From Diplolepis rosae (taxonomy: Eukaryota; Arthropoda; Insecta; Hymenoptera; Diplolepididae), in the NCBI GenBank assembly GCA_030998225.1, contig JAPYXD010000259.1, forward strand, positions 372,001 through 436,000: a DNA stretch of 64,000 nucleotides, in the 5' to 3' direction. This document shows, piece after piece, positions 54,440 through 64,000 of the stretch; the stretch's first letter is position 1; every line of letters starts with the position of its first letter. The position numbers and the translations under genes are program-made. The notes beneath the pieces are model-generated. The model was given only the letters and a program-made list of their open reading frames with translations. It did no database searches and was not told the DNA's origin.

Positions 54440-54545
54440 TCAGCATGTACTCGACCTTCAGCTGATTATATATATTTAATCTATCCTTGGAACAGAGCAT
54501 TGAACGTATCTTCTATCATATTGCTTTCACTATTGTCAAATTTGA
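54440..54545 (-). repeat. Flank repeat shared with the R1-like copy at the window end
   Basis: About 105 bp here is the reverse complement of about 63710-63811, with roughly 80 percent identity by eye (GTTCAATGCT, TAGATTAAAT and AATCAGCTGAAGGTC are shared). In the second location it abuts the 3' end of R1-like copy C. Confidence 0.6.
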
Positions 54546-54576
54546 ATGCAAATGTACTCGAAAAATAATTTTTTTC

Positions 54577-55518
54577 CATGTGGAAAAATTTCATGGCTCC
54601 GGCCATCGCCAGACCAGACTGTCTGGTTTCCAGTTCTGGCGCTGACTATCAGGCCTGGTCTGGGGCTGGCCAGAAGTGTACCGTTTTTGTACAATCAGCC
54701 GTTATTCAGCCACAAGCCATAGGTTGCTCAGCCTCAAGCCAGCAGCCGGTCAGACGCAAGCCAGCAGCTGGTCAGCTACTGGTCAGCCACTAATTCGCGG
54801 CTGGTCAGTTGATAAAATTTTGTTTGTAAAATCATTTTAATTGAATAACTATCGATTTCGGTTAAAAATCCTAACCTCTCAAAACAATTAAATGTTTTCT
54901 TATACTTTTCTTTATTAGATTCACGGGGTTTGTTCACTTAGTTCACGCTAAGGCAATGCTCAAGCTGAGACGACGGCAAAGTTCTCGATAAGGTGTCGAG
55001 CGTTCATTCCCCTCTACCCCTACCACGAAACATGAGTTACCAACGTGACTCTATTTACATGCTCCTTTTAATTAAAGAATAAATCACTGTTTGACGAGAA
55101 ACATTCCACTTTTTAAGCATCAAAAAATGCAGTCAAGCTCTTGCTCAGAAACTTTTGACAGTTTATTCGATTTGTCAACACGTTTGAGCGATGAAAACTA
55201 GAAATATGACGCGTAAAGTCACAACTCAATCTTTGCAATTTTTGGAACCAAAAATTAAGTAGTAGCAATATTTTCAAAAAGAAGATATTTGTTTGCGATC
55301 GCGTAATAAATGTTTCTAAAAACTTTTTACTAACCTATAAATTTTTCGAAACTTGTAAAAAAAAGATTTCGTTCCCCACATACAAACTTTTTTGTCATGG
55401 AATGCTGACCAACGCCAGATCTACGCCAGACCAGAACATCCAGAATAGTCGGTCTGGACATTTTTAGGCCTGGGCCAGATCAGGAAATAGACTGCCATGA
55501 AATTTTTCCACACAGGAC
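54577..55518. mobile_element. Non-autonomous inverted-repeat element with CCAGACC/CAGCC repeats
   Basis: The left end TGTGGAAAAATTTCATGGC and the right end GCCATGAAATTTTTCCACAC are inverted. Inside near each end are many CCAGACC, CTGGTC and GGTCAGC words. A clear target duplication was not found. The form resembles hAT MITEs. No coding sequence. Confidence 0.6.
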
Positions 55519-55532
55519 CTTGCTCCGTACTA

Positions 55533-56058
55533 CAAAAAAATTTTAAATTTAAAAAGTCAATAAAAAAAAAACGGCATGATATTTTTCAAAGGTCTAACAT
55601 TTATTTGAAAAGTTGTTTTTTGAAATTTATTTGTGGAAAACAATTTCGGACAAATGACCACCACGGCTGAGTTTACAGTAGCTTATCCGATCCACCCAAT
55701 TTTGGAGTACTTTCTCGATGGTTTCAGGCCTTATGGCAGCAACAGCAGCTTGAATCTCGTACTTTAGATCTTGAATTGTTTCTGGATGGTTGGCGTAACA
55801 TTTATCTTTAATAGCTACCTACAGAAAATGCCAATGCACCCAGCGCGAGTCACTGTATGGTGCGGATTTTGGTCTGGTGGAATCATCGGCCCATTTTTCT
55901 TCGAAAATGAAGAAGGAACCGCCGTAACCATTAATGGTGAGCGATATCGCGCAATGTTATCCAAATTTTTCTTCAAGGCAATTGAAGAGGAAGACTTGGA
56001 CAAAATTTGGTTCCAGCAGGACGGCGCTACGCACGTGCCATACAGCAATTGTTTCTAA
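55533..56058. pseudogene. Rearranged IS630-type transposon (head-to-head halves)
   Basis: The left part (about 55533-55825) is the minus-strand 3' end of the transposase plus terminal repeat, as at 5507. At about 55830 orientation flips. The right part (to 56058) is the plus-strand middle domain, with RVTVWCGFWSGGIIGPFFFE, EEEDLDKIWFQQDGATHVP and the second catalytic Asp. The outer right end is not the usual terminal repeat. Confidence 0.75.
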
Positions 56059-56059
56059 A

Positions 56060-56370
56060 ACGACTAAATAAATTTTTATAACGTGTCTACTCAATTTCCA
56101 TATTTCAATTTTGCTTCATATCTTAAGGTGTAAATTTGGATGTAACTTTAATCATAATTTATGTTTTTCTGATCACATTCGATCCCTACATTTATTCTTA
56201 TATAGTGTGTATAAAAAGAAGCGGGACCCAAATTGGGTTTTGGGGCTGGCTTACGATTTCACCGTAAAATAGATATCTTCAAATCATAAAAGTTTTGTAT
56301 TTAACATTTGTTTGTCATGTAAAATGTTACATATTTTAGGACGGAATTTCATGTTCTATTCGTACATGGT
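56060..56370. other. Short non-coding stretch
   Basis: No gene recognised; it joins two transposon remnants. Confidence 0.4.
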
Positions 56371-56373
56371 CTG

Positions 56374-56526
56374 GCTGATCAGCAGTTCCGCTCATATGAA
56401 GACATCGAAAAATGGCTTGTTTCATGGATAGCCTCAAAAGATAAACACTTTTACCGCAACGGTATTCGAGCTTTACCCGGCATATGGGCAAAAGTTGTAG
56501 GTAACGATGGGCAATACTTGGAATAA
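56374..56526 (+). pseudogene. Mariner transposase C-terminal fragment
   Basis: The 50-codon frame ends a mariner transposase: EKWLVSWIASKDKHFYRNGI and then WAKVVGNDGQYLE, followed by TAA. The 3' terminal repeat with ATAGCGGGAACTTAGTTGC follows at about 56577. The rest is missing. Confidence 0.7.
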
Positions 56527-56751
56527 TTCATTTGTAACCATTTTTTCCTAATAAAGTTGCATTTTCATAAAAAAAAAATAGCGGGAACTTAGTTGCGCAC
56601 TTAATAGAAGGTATGAGTACTTCCTAAATCTGGCTTTCGGTCGAAGCGTCGAAGGAGGTTGTTTGTCTCGTGAAAGTGTGAAACAAAGTGTCTGATTGGG
56701 AGGATAATAGTATAATAAAATTAGAAATAAGGTACAAAAACTGAGAAGCGG

Positions 56752-57706
56752 TGTTACATCCCGTAAAAATTAATAAAAATTTAAAATCACGCCTACAGCA
56801 AGGCAACCCGGCATACAACCAGGCGATTGACGAACGTAAAGCACATCACTGCGATGATAACTACTTGTCGATAGGATAATTACCTGAGATCGACAAGGCA
56901 GTTGAGTTGCATAAAATAGGAAAACTACCTTACCGTCGGAAATGTAGAGAACCAAGCCAATAAAAAATTAATAATTATTTAATAAAAATAACAATAATAT
57001 TCATTATTGTTAAGAACAGCCATTAAATGATTGGTAATAATAATCAAACAATAGCACATAATAATCAGCGATAACCAATAATGGATAATCAATCAATTAT
57101 ATCAATCACATTATTGGGGATCCGCAAATTAGCTTGAATAATATTTTAGAATATAAACACCAAAAATTCATGTACTTCATAAATATTATAAGAATATAAA
57201 CCAAGTTGTAAAATAATAGATGAGTCAGTGCAATTATGACCTAGTACAATTGCACCGACCTGTCAACATATACATATTAAGTAACATAGCTGAAAAGACG
57301 AGAGAAAGAGATACCGCACCGAGCATCAATGGACTTTGATCCCGATAGTATGACCTGCGTGAGAACTAGCCGCGAGTTCACGAGTTTCCGCGACTGTCAG
57401 CAAGCATGGTTATCGACATTGCCGCCAGACGCGTGCCGATCAACAAATTATCACTGTACGTGCCGATCTACAAATCAAGCACTCCCGCCAGGACGATATT
57501 TGGATCTGCTATCCAAACCATCTTACCAATACCTGACAATCTTTACATGTCACTGGCTAGTGAACCTTTTGTCTTACCTGAAAGATACGACAAGCAAGAT
57601 ATTCTAGAACCGTACAGTCTTCTAAAATCATGGAACGCAATCCAGTGGAACACTGGACAGGAGCGACGTGGTATTGGTTAATAGTGAAATCATAAGCCGG
57701 CTAACA
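56752..57706 (+). repeat. 5' LTR
   Basis: It starts TGTTACATCCCG. I place its end at CGGCTAACA (57706) because TGGTCGCTCTCAGG, which looks like a tRNA primer-binding site, follows directly. The first 668 bp are repeated at 62174. Open frames of about 92 codons across 57329-57681 are within the LTR by this reading. Confidence 0.65.
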
Positions 57707-57724
57707 TGGTCGCTCTCAGGTAAC
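57707..57724 (+). other. Putative primer-binding site
   Basis: TGGTCGCTCTCAGG starts with the TGG expected of a site paired with a tRNA 3' CCA end and lies immediately after a TG...CA LTR. The tRNA was not identified. Confidence 0.4.
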
Positions 57725-58300
57725 ACTATGGCTTAACTCACTTGAACGGTTTATGTATAAATTTTATTGTTCGTTTTGAATGAATAAAATGCAATCACCT
57801 AATGATAAGTATCTTCCAACGAAAACTGTCTAAATATAATTTGTCTAAATAATAACTTTGCATAGAAATTATGTAGAAAATTTGAGATAAATCAATATCT
57901 GCTACTTATTCTAGTTCCATGCTTATAATTTCAAAACACACAGAGTAATTTCACGCAAAATCATGTACATGTACTATACCACATCAAACATACTTTTGTT
58001 TAATTGAAACATTTTCAGGAAAATAATAGAAATTTTTTTTTAGATTACTATGACAAAATAAATGAAGTACGAAGACATTTTTAGTATTTGTCCAGCAGAG
58101 GCACATATATGCATCAATTATAATATGAATTAAAGATCATGTAGTATACCAAAAATAATCAAAATAAACTGTAATGAAATCATAAAATTTAATTTTGATA
58201 AATCAAAAACCCCAATTCAGCAGTACAATAATTTAACAGAGTAAAGGGATAACATTAAATAAAACCTATCTTGAAAAGTACTTATATATATTTTCTGATA
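57725..58300. other. LTR element leader region
   Basis: AT-rich, no gag or pol recognised in the place where gag would begin. Confidence 0.5.
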
Positions 58301-58302
58301 CG

Positions 58303-59088
58303 CAGCATCATCCAGTAGCAGAATGGACCAACAACACCCAGCCCAAGCACGAAGTTTCCACAACCAACTCATGCGAGTGTTTGATGTTGATAAGACCATC
58401 AAAGGATACCATTCACCTTTGTGACATCAGGATGAAAATAGAAGAAGAAATGTATTGGAACTACATCCCTTCGTTATCTGCCTGGATTTCTTCAACAAAA
58501 AATCCAGAGCCAATAAGTATCAACTGCATAAAAGGAAAACTGGCAAAAGGCTACCTCAGCAATTCAGGACTACTCCGATTAGGTACAGGATGTACTGCAA
58601 GGACGAAATATACCACCCTAACCGGAACTCAGATTAATAAAAGGACAGAAAAATATATTTACAATCCTAATTTTACTTTCAATATAACTGAAATTCTTCC
58701 AAAGTTGGACACAATTCAGCAACTTCCTAAAATAACACCTTTTACGTGGGAAAAATCTCACATAGGAAATTGGAAAAGGCTACACACAGACGAATCACTT
58801 TCAAACATAGAGGAACAATTGACAGAATTCGAAGAACAAAATTTTAATAAACAATTACATAATAAATACTGGACAGGAGGATCTAGTGCAATAATAATCA
58901 TAATAATAATAATTATGATTTATTTTGGAAGAAATTCAATCCTAAAATGTTTAAAAAACCCAAAAAGAACCCCTCAAAAGGAAGAGGCACCAACAGAACT
59001 ACAATACTTACAACCAGTAAACATCCCTGAAATTCGAGTACAAACAGAAACTACTAAATTTACAATTCGAAATATCCGAATTGTCTAA
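58303..59088 (+). pseudogene. Errantivirus-type env, C-terminal part
   Basis: Open frame of about 260 codons without an ATG start at its visible beginning. It shows a conserved-looking Cys pattern near CTARTKYTTLTGTQI and a long helix-prone segment. A transmembrane run of Ile near residue 178 of the ATG/TTG-started frame (SSAIIIIIIIIMIYFGR) is followed by a Lys-rich cytoplasmic tail. The layout fits the membrane-anchored half of insect endogenous-retrovirus envelope proteins. The receptor-binding N-terminal part and any splice acceptor are not visible, so the gene is incomplete. Family assignment is by architecture and position before a polypurine tract. Confidence 0.6.
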
Positions 59089-59127
59089 AATACCACCTCC
59101 TGTGTCACCGAGGACGCTGACAAATCT

Positions 59128-59140
59128 AAGGAGGGAGGAC
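59128..59140 (+). other. Internal polypurine tract after env
   Basis: AAGGAGGGAGGAC is identical to the tract at 62161-62173, and the 25 bases before both are related (GTCACCGAGGACGCTGAC versus GTCATCGAGGACGATGAC). Here it is followed by ACGGAAAGTTACAC and an A-run, not by the LTR start. Confidence 0.65.
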
Positions 59141-60156
59141 ACGGAAAGTTACACAAAAAAAAAAAAAAAAAAAAAAATGTTTTTCATCAAAAATTAAATA
59201 AAAATGAAAGAACTCTACAGTACCAGTCAGCGACGCCTGTAGTTAGATTAACCTGCGAAGCATTTACGCAGTCCAGCAGGATAGACTTACGTCAACGAGA
59301 TAAGGCGCTCCCGACAAAATGGCTAGCGCGAGAAAAATAATCATGCGAAGAGAGGAAGCAGTAAGCAGTATGGCACCGAGCATGCAACCTGACACCACGG
59401 CATAGAGGAAGAACAGCGATCCGCCTCTCTACGTCAATGGGAGCGACTAGATGACCAGCACGCCTATCATCGTCAGCAACATTCTCGCCAGTATGTTTTC
59501 CTGATCAAAAGTTCGTTCCATTTTTATTAAAAGTTAATAATAAAGGCTTAATTAACAGAAATTCATTTCTCTTAATTAAGAATTAATAATAAAGAATTTT
59601 ATTTTTTTAAAAAGTAAGAGGAAGAAAATTTAATATTAAAATTAATTAAAGGACAACGAACCTTTGACCAACAAAACACTAGTAATTATAGAAGTAGGAA
59701 TAATATACATGTACGCATATGTATAGATTATTGAAAATGAAAACCCTATAGGGTATACACAAAATTTTACACACATATGCCTACATAGATATGTGGATAA
59801 TACTAAAAATATTTAGTAAAATTAAAAATAGTCAACAAACTTAAACACTATTTATGATAGGAAAAGGAAATGGCTTGGAAGGGTAAATCATACAAAATAA
59901 AATGTATTGAATTGATACAATTACAAATCCCACGAAATAATTATGAGAACAAAAAAATAAAATCCTATTAAATTGAATCAAATCAATACATTCTACCGAT
60001 TGGTCAGTTTAAATTCCTAATATATGTTTAAATATTCAAAAAGAGAAATAACAAGTTTTTACAAGCCAAAATCTGTAAATACTACTCATATAAAATATAC
60101 ATAAAATACGTAAAACATACACACACAAACACATACAACAAAACCACACAAACACA
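59141..60156. other. Region after the internal polypurine tract
   Basis: The first 380 bp may be a decayed LTR of a related element: it contains GCACCGAGCAT, also present in the LTRs, and a run of A at 59154-59177. The rest is AT-rich and would include the 3' UTR of the antisense gene. Confidence 0.35.
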
Positions 60157-60254
60157 TCAGATCCGTGGATGATACGGAGAATTCCGCAGTCCTGGAAACG
60201 CCCGATGTCCTCTGATCACTGGCCGACGGCAGTAAATTACCTCACGCCGCGGTA
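60157..60254 (-). CDS. Antisense gene exon 4
   Basis: After the acceptor CTTGTCTTTTTCAG it encodes a basic tail with PRREVIYCRRPVIRGHR and ends at TGA (60159-60157). The phase agrees with exon 3. Confidence 0.5.
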
Positions 60255-61488
60255 CTGAAAAAGACAAGTAATTAATTAAAAATCTAAAATTTGAAAAGAA
60301 AAAGGGTAGTACCAAACAAAACAAAAAAAAAAAAAAAAAAAAAAAAGGAAAAGAGTTTAATTACCTTCGTAACTAGCCAGTAAGGACCCGCAGGAACATC
60401 GAACAGGCTCGGACGTCGATATCCTCACGTATCGTCCACAGCGACAGAACCTATCTTCGGTACCCTGGACGCTGAAAACAAACAAAGAATTATAAAGAAA
60501 TGAACAATGAATCAAAATATATATACACAACCAATAATAATAAAAATAATGATAGTATTAAAAGAAATGATATTTGCTCCAGACAAATGTCAGAAGGAAC
60601 CGAATGGCAGCAAACTCGGCGATACTGCGCAGGCAAGGGCGAGATGTCCTCCACCACTAGTCGGTTCAACCCTTCTACTATGTGAAGGGACTCCCGACAA
60701 GCCTCCGCCAGAGTGTGCAGATCAACATGCACACTTCGCTCGAGTCCACGGCTTGCTCCACCACTCGACTGTTCTCCTGACATCAGCTCCTGCGTCAGGA
60801 ACCATAAAAAACGCATCCAAGGCACCAAAGAAGAGGTTAAGTTGTACACCTGCCTCATAGAGCTGGCAGGTGGAATTTGAGGCGCACAAATATAAGAACC
60901 TGAAAAGAAAAAAGAATTTTAAATAATTGCACATATGCATAAGAAGCAACTAAACAAAATTAGCAATAAAAACAACGACATTGGAATTCAAAAAAAAATA
61001 AATTAAGAGCAACAGCCACACACATGTCAACAGATTCCTACGAAGAACCCTCGAAGCTGAAAATCGGCAGTCTTCAACAAAATTTGCCGTTTAAGGGCAA
61101 GGGATGACACACTCAGCAAAAACCCCTTGCGACGAGCATCCAACCTATGGATTACCGTGAAGTCCGAAATAGACACAGACCATCCAAAAAGTTCGGAACA
61201 ACAAGCCGCGAAGGTTGAGAGAATAGTATCCGCCCTGACACCCCAAACAGCAACGTGGTAAATCCCTAAGCGCTCCTCTATCGACGAAATGCGCAGAGAT
61301 AAACTATCCGATCTCGAAACGCATCGTCCAGCACCAGTCGAGAAATCAAAGAAATTTATATATGCATCTGAAGAACTGCCAGAAGAAGACGCGTCTCCCC
61401 CGTTAACCGGATATTGCTGAGCCACATCATCCAGCAATGATAAATCAAAATCAGCAACGGCCTCTTCAGATCCAAGAACGTCCATCAT
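60157..61488 (-). CDS. Antisense spliced gene inside the LTR element (novel)
   Basis: Minus-strand exons 61488-61032, 60899-60626, 60471-60365 and 60254-60157 join into one open frame of 311 codons ending in TGA. Introns are 132, 154 and 110 bp with GT-AG ends and pyrimidine-rich acceptors (CTTTTCAG, GTTTTCAG, CTTTTTCAG). The donors are GTTGAC (weak), GTATCG and GTAATT. The N-terminus is acidic and Ser-rich. Residues about 55-145 resemble the baculovirus FP/L1-ORF1-type domain (IYHVAVWGVRADTILSTF, DFTVIHRLDARRKGFLLSV). Exon 3 carries FCRCGRYVRISTSEPVRCSC, a CxC...CxC zinc-like motif, and exon 4 is basic. The domain call is by pattern. The first splice join is least certain. Intact frames in a young element suggest selection or recent capture. 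Confidence 0.5.
60365..60471 (-). CDS. Antisense gene exon 3 (CxC motifs)
   Basis: It lies between GTTTGTTTTCAG and GTAATTAAAC, good splice signals. It encodes RFCRCGRYV and VRCSCGSLLASYE, two CxC pairs 14 residues apart that could bind zinc. Confidence 0.55.
60626..60899 (-). CDS. Antisense gene exon 2
   Basis: It follows the acceptor TTTTTCTTTTCAG. The only phase-2 donor that reaches exon 3 in frame is GTATCG after 60626. It encodes QELMSGEQSSGGASRGLERS and SVHVDLHTLAEACRESLHI, not recognised. A second open frame on the same exon is shorter. Confidence 0.5.
61032..61488 (-). CDS. Antisense gene exon 1 (coding)
   Basis: The start MMDVLGSEEAVADFDLSLLD follows an in-frame upstream extension that is hydrophobic and probably 5' UTR. 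An alternative donor (GTAGGA after 61042) would end the exon in phase 0, but then exon 2 meets an early stop. A TATA-like TTATATAAT lies about 90 bp upstream on the minus strand (61582-61573). Confidence 0.5.
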
Positions 61489-61572
61489 TCGGCCCGAGAA
61501 GTAACAAAAAAGGGAAACAACGAAGGCACTCGCGAAGACACTTTTGAGGAATAATGGGAATAAACCGAAGCT

Positions 61573-61582
61573 ATTATATAAC
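61573..61582 (-). promoter_or_regulatory. TATA-like element for the antisense gene
   Basis: On the minus strand the bases GTTATATAAT lie about 85-95 bp before the ATG at 61488. A strong splice donor CTAG|GTGAGTGAT just upstream (exon side ends at 61637) suggests that a non-coding leader exon may instead exist, with a start further upstream, possibly in the 3' LTR. Confidence 0.35.
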
Positions 61583-61799
61583 ACACCCCACTTAGCGAAA
61601 CACAAAAAAAACAAAAGGAAGGAGAAGATCACTCACCTAGATCACGAGGCACCCCACGATCCACCAAAAGATTGTAGGGCAAATGAGAGTTGTTCTCAAT
61701 CCAAAGGGAGTAGGGGATGGTGGCTGACCCGCTCGAAGATGATCCTTAGTTCTCCATGGTTAACTATTAACTGCCAGCTAACACATCTTCGACACAAAA

Positions 61800-62131
61800 G
61801 AGTGCAGCTGCCCATCTCACAAACTGATGATGATTACAAAATCTTACTATGCACAATTGGAACTGAAGAAATTAATAAACTAAATTATGAAGAATATGAG
61901 ACAAATTCAAGGAAAAGTATCACTTACCTGAATCGCTTGGAACTTCTGGATGACACAAGACACGATACACTAGACATAACAAAAATACACTCATTTCACA
62001 AAATCCGCAGAAATATAGAAAACGATAACTTGCGAAAAATAAGACTAAATTCAAACAAGAATAAGGAAAATAAACTGATCGTTATTAACAATAAAATGAG
62101 TTACGAGCGTCAATCGCCAACTAATTACTAA
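61800..62131 (+). CDS. Uncharacterised frame before the 3' polypurine tract
   Basis: This is the 3' part of a 195-codon frame whose first part is antisense to the spliced gene. It contains YKILLCTIGTEEINKLNYEE and is Asn/Lys-rich. Its end, 30 bp before the polypurine tract, is where the last ORF of a Gypsy element usually stops. I do not recognise it. Confidence 0.3.
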
Positions 62132-62160
62132 CTTTTGTCATCGAGGACGATGACTATTCT

Positions 62161-62173
62161 AAGGAGGGAGGAC
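62161..62173 (+). other. Polypurine tract of the LTR element
   Basis: AAGGAGGGAGGAC lies directly before the 3' LTR start TGTTACATC and would prime plus-strand synthesis. Confidence 0.75.
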
Positions 62174-62841
62174 TGTTACATCCCGTAAAAATTAATAAAA
62201 ATTTAAAATCACGCCTACAGCAAGGCAACCCGGCATACAACCAGGCGATTGACGAACGTAAAGCACATCACTGCGATGATAACTACTTGTCGATAGGATA
62301 ATTACCTGAGATCGACAAGGCAGTTGAGTTGCATAAAATAGGAAAACTACCTTACCGTCGGAAATGTAGAGAACCAAGCCAATAAAAAATTAATAATTAT
62401 TTAATAAAAATAACAATAATATTCATTATTGTTAAGAACAGCCATTAAATGATTGGTAATAATAATCAAACAATAGCACATAATAATCAGCGATAACCAA
62501 TAATGGATAATCAATCAATAATATCAATCACATTATTGGGGATCCGCAAATTAGCTTGAATAATATTTTAGAATATAAACACCAAAAATTCATGTACTTC
62601 ATAAATATTATAAGAATATAAACCAAGTTGTAAAATAATAGATGAGTCAGTGCAATTATGACCTAGTACAATTGCACCGACCTGTCAACATATACATATT
62701 AAGTAACATAGCTGAAAAGACGAGAGAAAGAGATACCGCACCGAGCATCAATGGACTTTGATCCCGATAGTATGACCTGCGTGAGAACTAGCCGCGAGTT
62801 CACGAGTTTCCGCGACTGTCAGCAAGCATGGTTATCGACAT
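62174..62841 (+). repeat. 3' LTR, truncated
   Basis: It matches the first 668 bp of the 5' LTR, with one T/A difference near 62520. It breaks off after TTATCGACAT, before the region that ends the 5' LTR. Confidence 0.85.
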
Positions 62842-63705
62842 ACATATACGCATGTACTTGGAACCTTACTTTATGTCTATACTGTTATAGGTAAGTATGT
62901 ATGTATGTAGTTAAAAATAATCAAGAATTAGCTTTTGCTAAGCTCGTTGTTAGAAGACATGCTTCAAATACTTTTGAAGAATAACAACAGTACAACTTGA
63001 AAGAAAGTGCCAAAGAAATAATTAGTAAAGTTTTTCAGCATCAATCTATAAGTATAGTATTCTGCATACATGGCTAGAAAATATTTCGTGTCATCCTGTG
63101 AAAAGTTGCTGTGATAGCGATTTTCATAATCAGCTGCCATTGAACATCATTAGCATTGTTATAAACAATTTATTTTTGTCCTAAATCTTCTTCTGTTCCT
63201 ATTCGATTGATTTCCGCGTGTTGAATTTCACAAGCCTTTGAAAGTCCTTATTCCCTGTCATTTGAGCTTCTTTTGCTAATTGGCAGAAATTTTGCATGAT
63301 GAATCTATCAATGTTTCCCTTGGCCAGATACAATTTCTATTTTAATGGCTAATTATTAAGTTCGTTAATAAAAGAAAGAACGATCAGTCAAAATTTCATA
63401 TAAAAATCTCATATTGAATTTGAAAATTGACTGGAGACGTTAGAAAAATTTATATAGTCGTTTTAGAAAATTTTTATAATTTTTCAAATATTATTATTAT
63501 ATTATTATTAAAAAGAATTAATAAAATTATTGCATTCCAGAAATTTTAGAAAAATTCCAGAGAAATATTTCTAGCTTGTGAAAATAAAATGTTTGCATTA
63601 AAATCATCAAAATCAAATTCAGAAATCTTTTATCGTTACAAATGATATAACTTCTATTTTGAAAATAGTAAGGAGCAAGATAAAATATCTTCCATAGTAA
63701 TCTCG
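62842..63705. other. AT-rich stretch without recognised gene
   Basis: No coding region or repeat recognised after the truncated LTR. Confidence 0.45.
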
Positions 63706-63709
63706 CTCT

Positions 63710-63811
63710 TATTTTTTACAATAGAGAACACAATATAATAAAAAACATGTTCAATGCTTTGTTCCAAGCCTAGATTAAATACCTCCAATCAGCTGAAGGT
63801 CAAGTATGCTA
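63710..63811 (+). repeat. Flank repeat, second copy
   Basis: It corresponds to the reverse complement of 54440-54545 and ends where the R1-like tail begins. Confidence 0.6.
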
Positions 63812-64000
63812 TTTTTTTTTTATGAGGAGTAAACATGGCGAAATCTTTTAAAGACTTTGTACAGGACTCTCCTAGGACGGGTCTAAGTATACCTGTTAAA
63901 ACCAAAAACCTCCTCTTTCGAACCAATACACCGCCCGCAGACCCGACTTTCGGCTTTAAACTTCACGGACGATTGGTTTCAGCTTGAAGTCGCGTACGAC
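63812..64000 (-). mobile_element. R1-like LINE copy C, 3' end, minus strand
   Basis: The poly-T at 63812 is the reverse complement of an A-tail. The following 175 bp are the reverse complement of the 3' UTR of copy A (13230-13405), including GTACAGGACTCTCCTAGGAC and TTCGAACCAATACACCGCCC. The element runs out of the window to the right. Confidence 0.8.

Larger units (their letters stand above)
56752..62841 (+). mobile_element. Young Ty3/Gypsy-type LTR retrotransposon without gag-pol
   Basis: It has a 5' LTR, a putative TGG primer site, an env fragment, a long antisense gene region, a polypurine tract (AAGGAGGGAGGAC, 62161-62173) and a truncated 3' LTR. The 668 bp shared by both LTRs differ by one base by eye, so the insertion is recent. 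The 3' LTR lacks its last about 287 bp, which explains why no target duplication is seen. No gag, protease, RT or integrase is recognisable in about 4.5 kb of internal sequence. A second copy of the polypurine tract lies at 59128-59140 after env, so the interior looks composite. Confidence 0.75.

Noticed and set aside
57329..57681. Two overlapping frames of about 91 codons as gag start
   Set aside because: They fall within the 5' LTR as I define it, have no Gag features, and precede the primer-binding site.
61544..61640. First part of the 195-codon plus-strand frame as retrotransposon protein
   Set aside because: It is opposite the 5' region of the antisense gene and shows no domain; only the part after 61800 was kept, at low confidence.

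Overview
The window looks like AT-rich nuclear DNA of an insect. It has intron-containing genes with GT-AG splice sites, and a dense, nested load of typical insect transposons: IS630/mariner, hAT and Mutator-like DNA elements, R1-like and I-like LINEs, Ty3/Gypsy-type LTR elements, MITEs and tRNA-related SINEs. A parasitoid hymenopteran would fit the secreted, catalytically dead serine-protease homologues and the mobilome, but the species cannot be fixed from sequence alone. There are no rRNA genes, CRISPR arrays or bacterial operons.

Host genes. Two paralogous plus-strand genes encode S1-family serine protease homologues. Gene A (exons at 2708-3084, 3257-3373, 4763-4897, 7905-8114) lacks its first exon, which probably lies upstream of the window. 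Gene B has a signal-peptide exon at 18171-18228 behind a TATA box, then exons at 32901-33373, 34171-34287, 34634-34768 and 36440-36739. Exon phases agree between the two genes, and exons 3 and 4 have identical lengths. In both, catalytic His is replaced (Tyr in A, Ser in B) and catalytic Ser is Ile, while Asp is kept, so both proteins should be pseudo-proteases. Intron 1 of gene B (14.7 kb) has become a transposon sink.

Region by region. 1-2.7 kb: AT-rich DNA with a hammerhead-like core, a 42-bp direct repeat and a hAT-MITE remnant. 2.7-8.2 kb: gene A with four DNA elements in its introns. 8.2-18 kb: intergenic, with a MITE, a SINE, a deleted R1-like LINE and a large fold-back element split by a solo LTR. 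18-33 kb: gene B intron 1, holding MITEs, Mutator-like remains, an IS630 element that keeps only its N-terminal transposase, an I-like LINE and a mariner piece. 33-37 kb: rest of gene B. 37-42 kb: a second solo LTR, a deleted mariner and a tandem-repeat element. 42.2-47.9 kb: a nearly complete hAT transposon with a perfect 8-bp target duplication. 48.5-56.6 kb: mariner pieces, a 1.28-kb hAT MITE, a second R1-like LINE with a fold-back end, and a rearranged IS630 element. 56.75-62.84 kb: a very young LTR retrotransposon. 63.8 kb to the end: the 3' end of a third R1-like copy on the minus strand.

The most unusual structure is inside the young LTR element. The 668 bp shared by its LTRs differ at one base by eye. 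It has no recognisable gag-pol, but carries an errantivirus-type env fragment in sense. In antisense it carries what looks like an intact spliced gene: four exons with GT-AG introns give one continuous 311-codon frame with a FP/L1-ORF1-like domain and a CxC...CxC motif. Antisense placement would explain why its introns survived retrotransposition. This is the best candidate here for an undescribed system.
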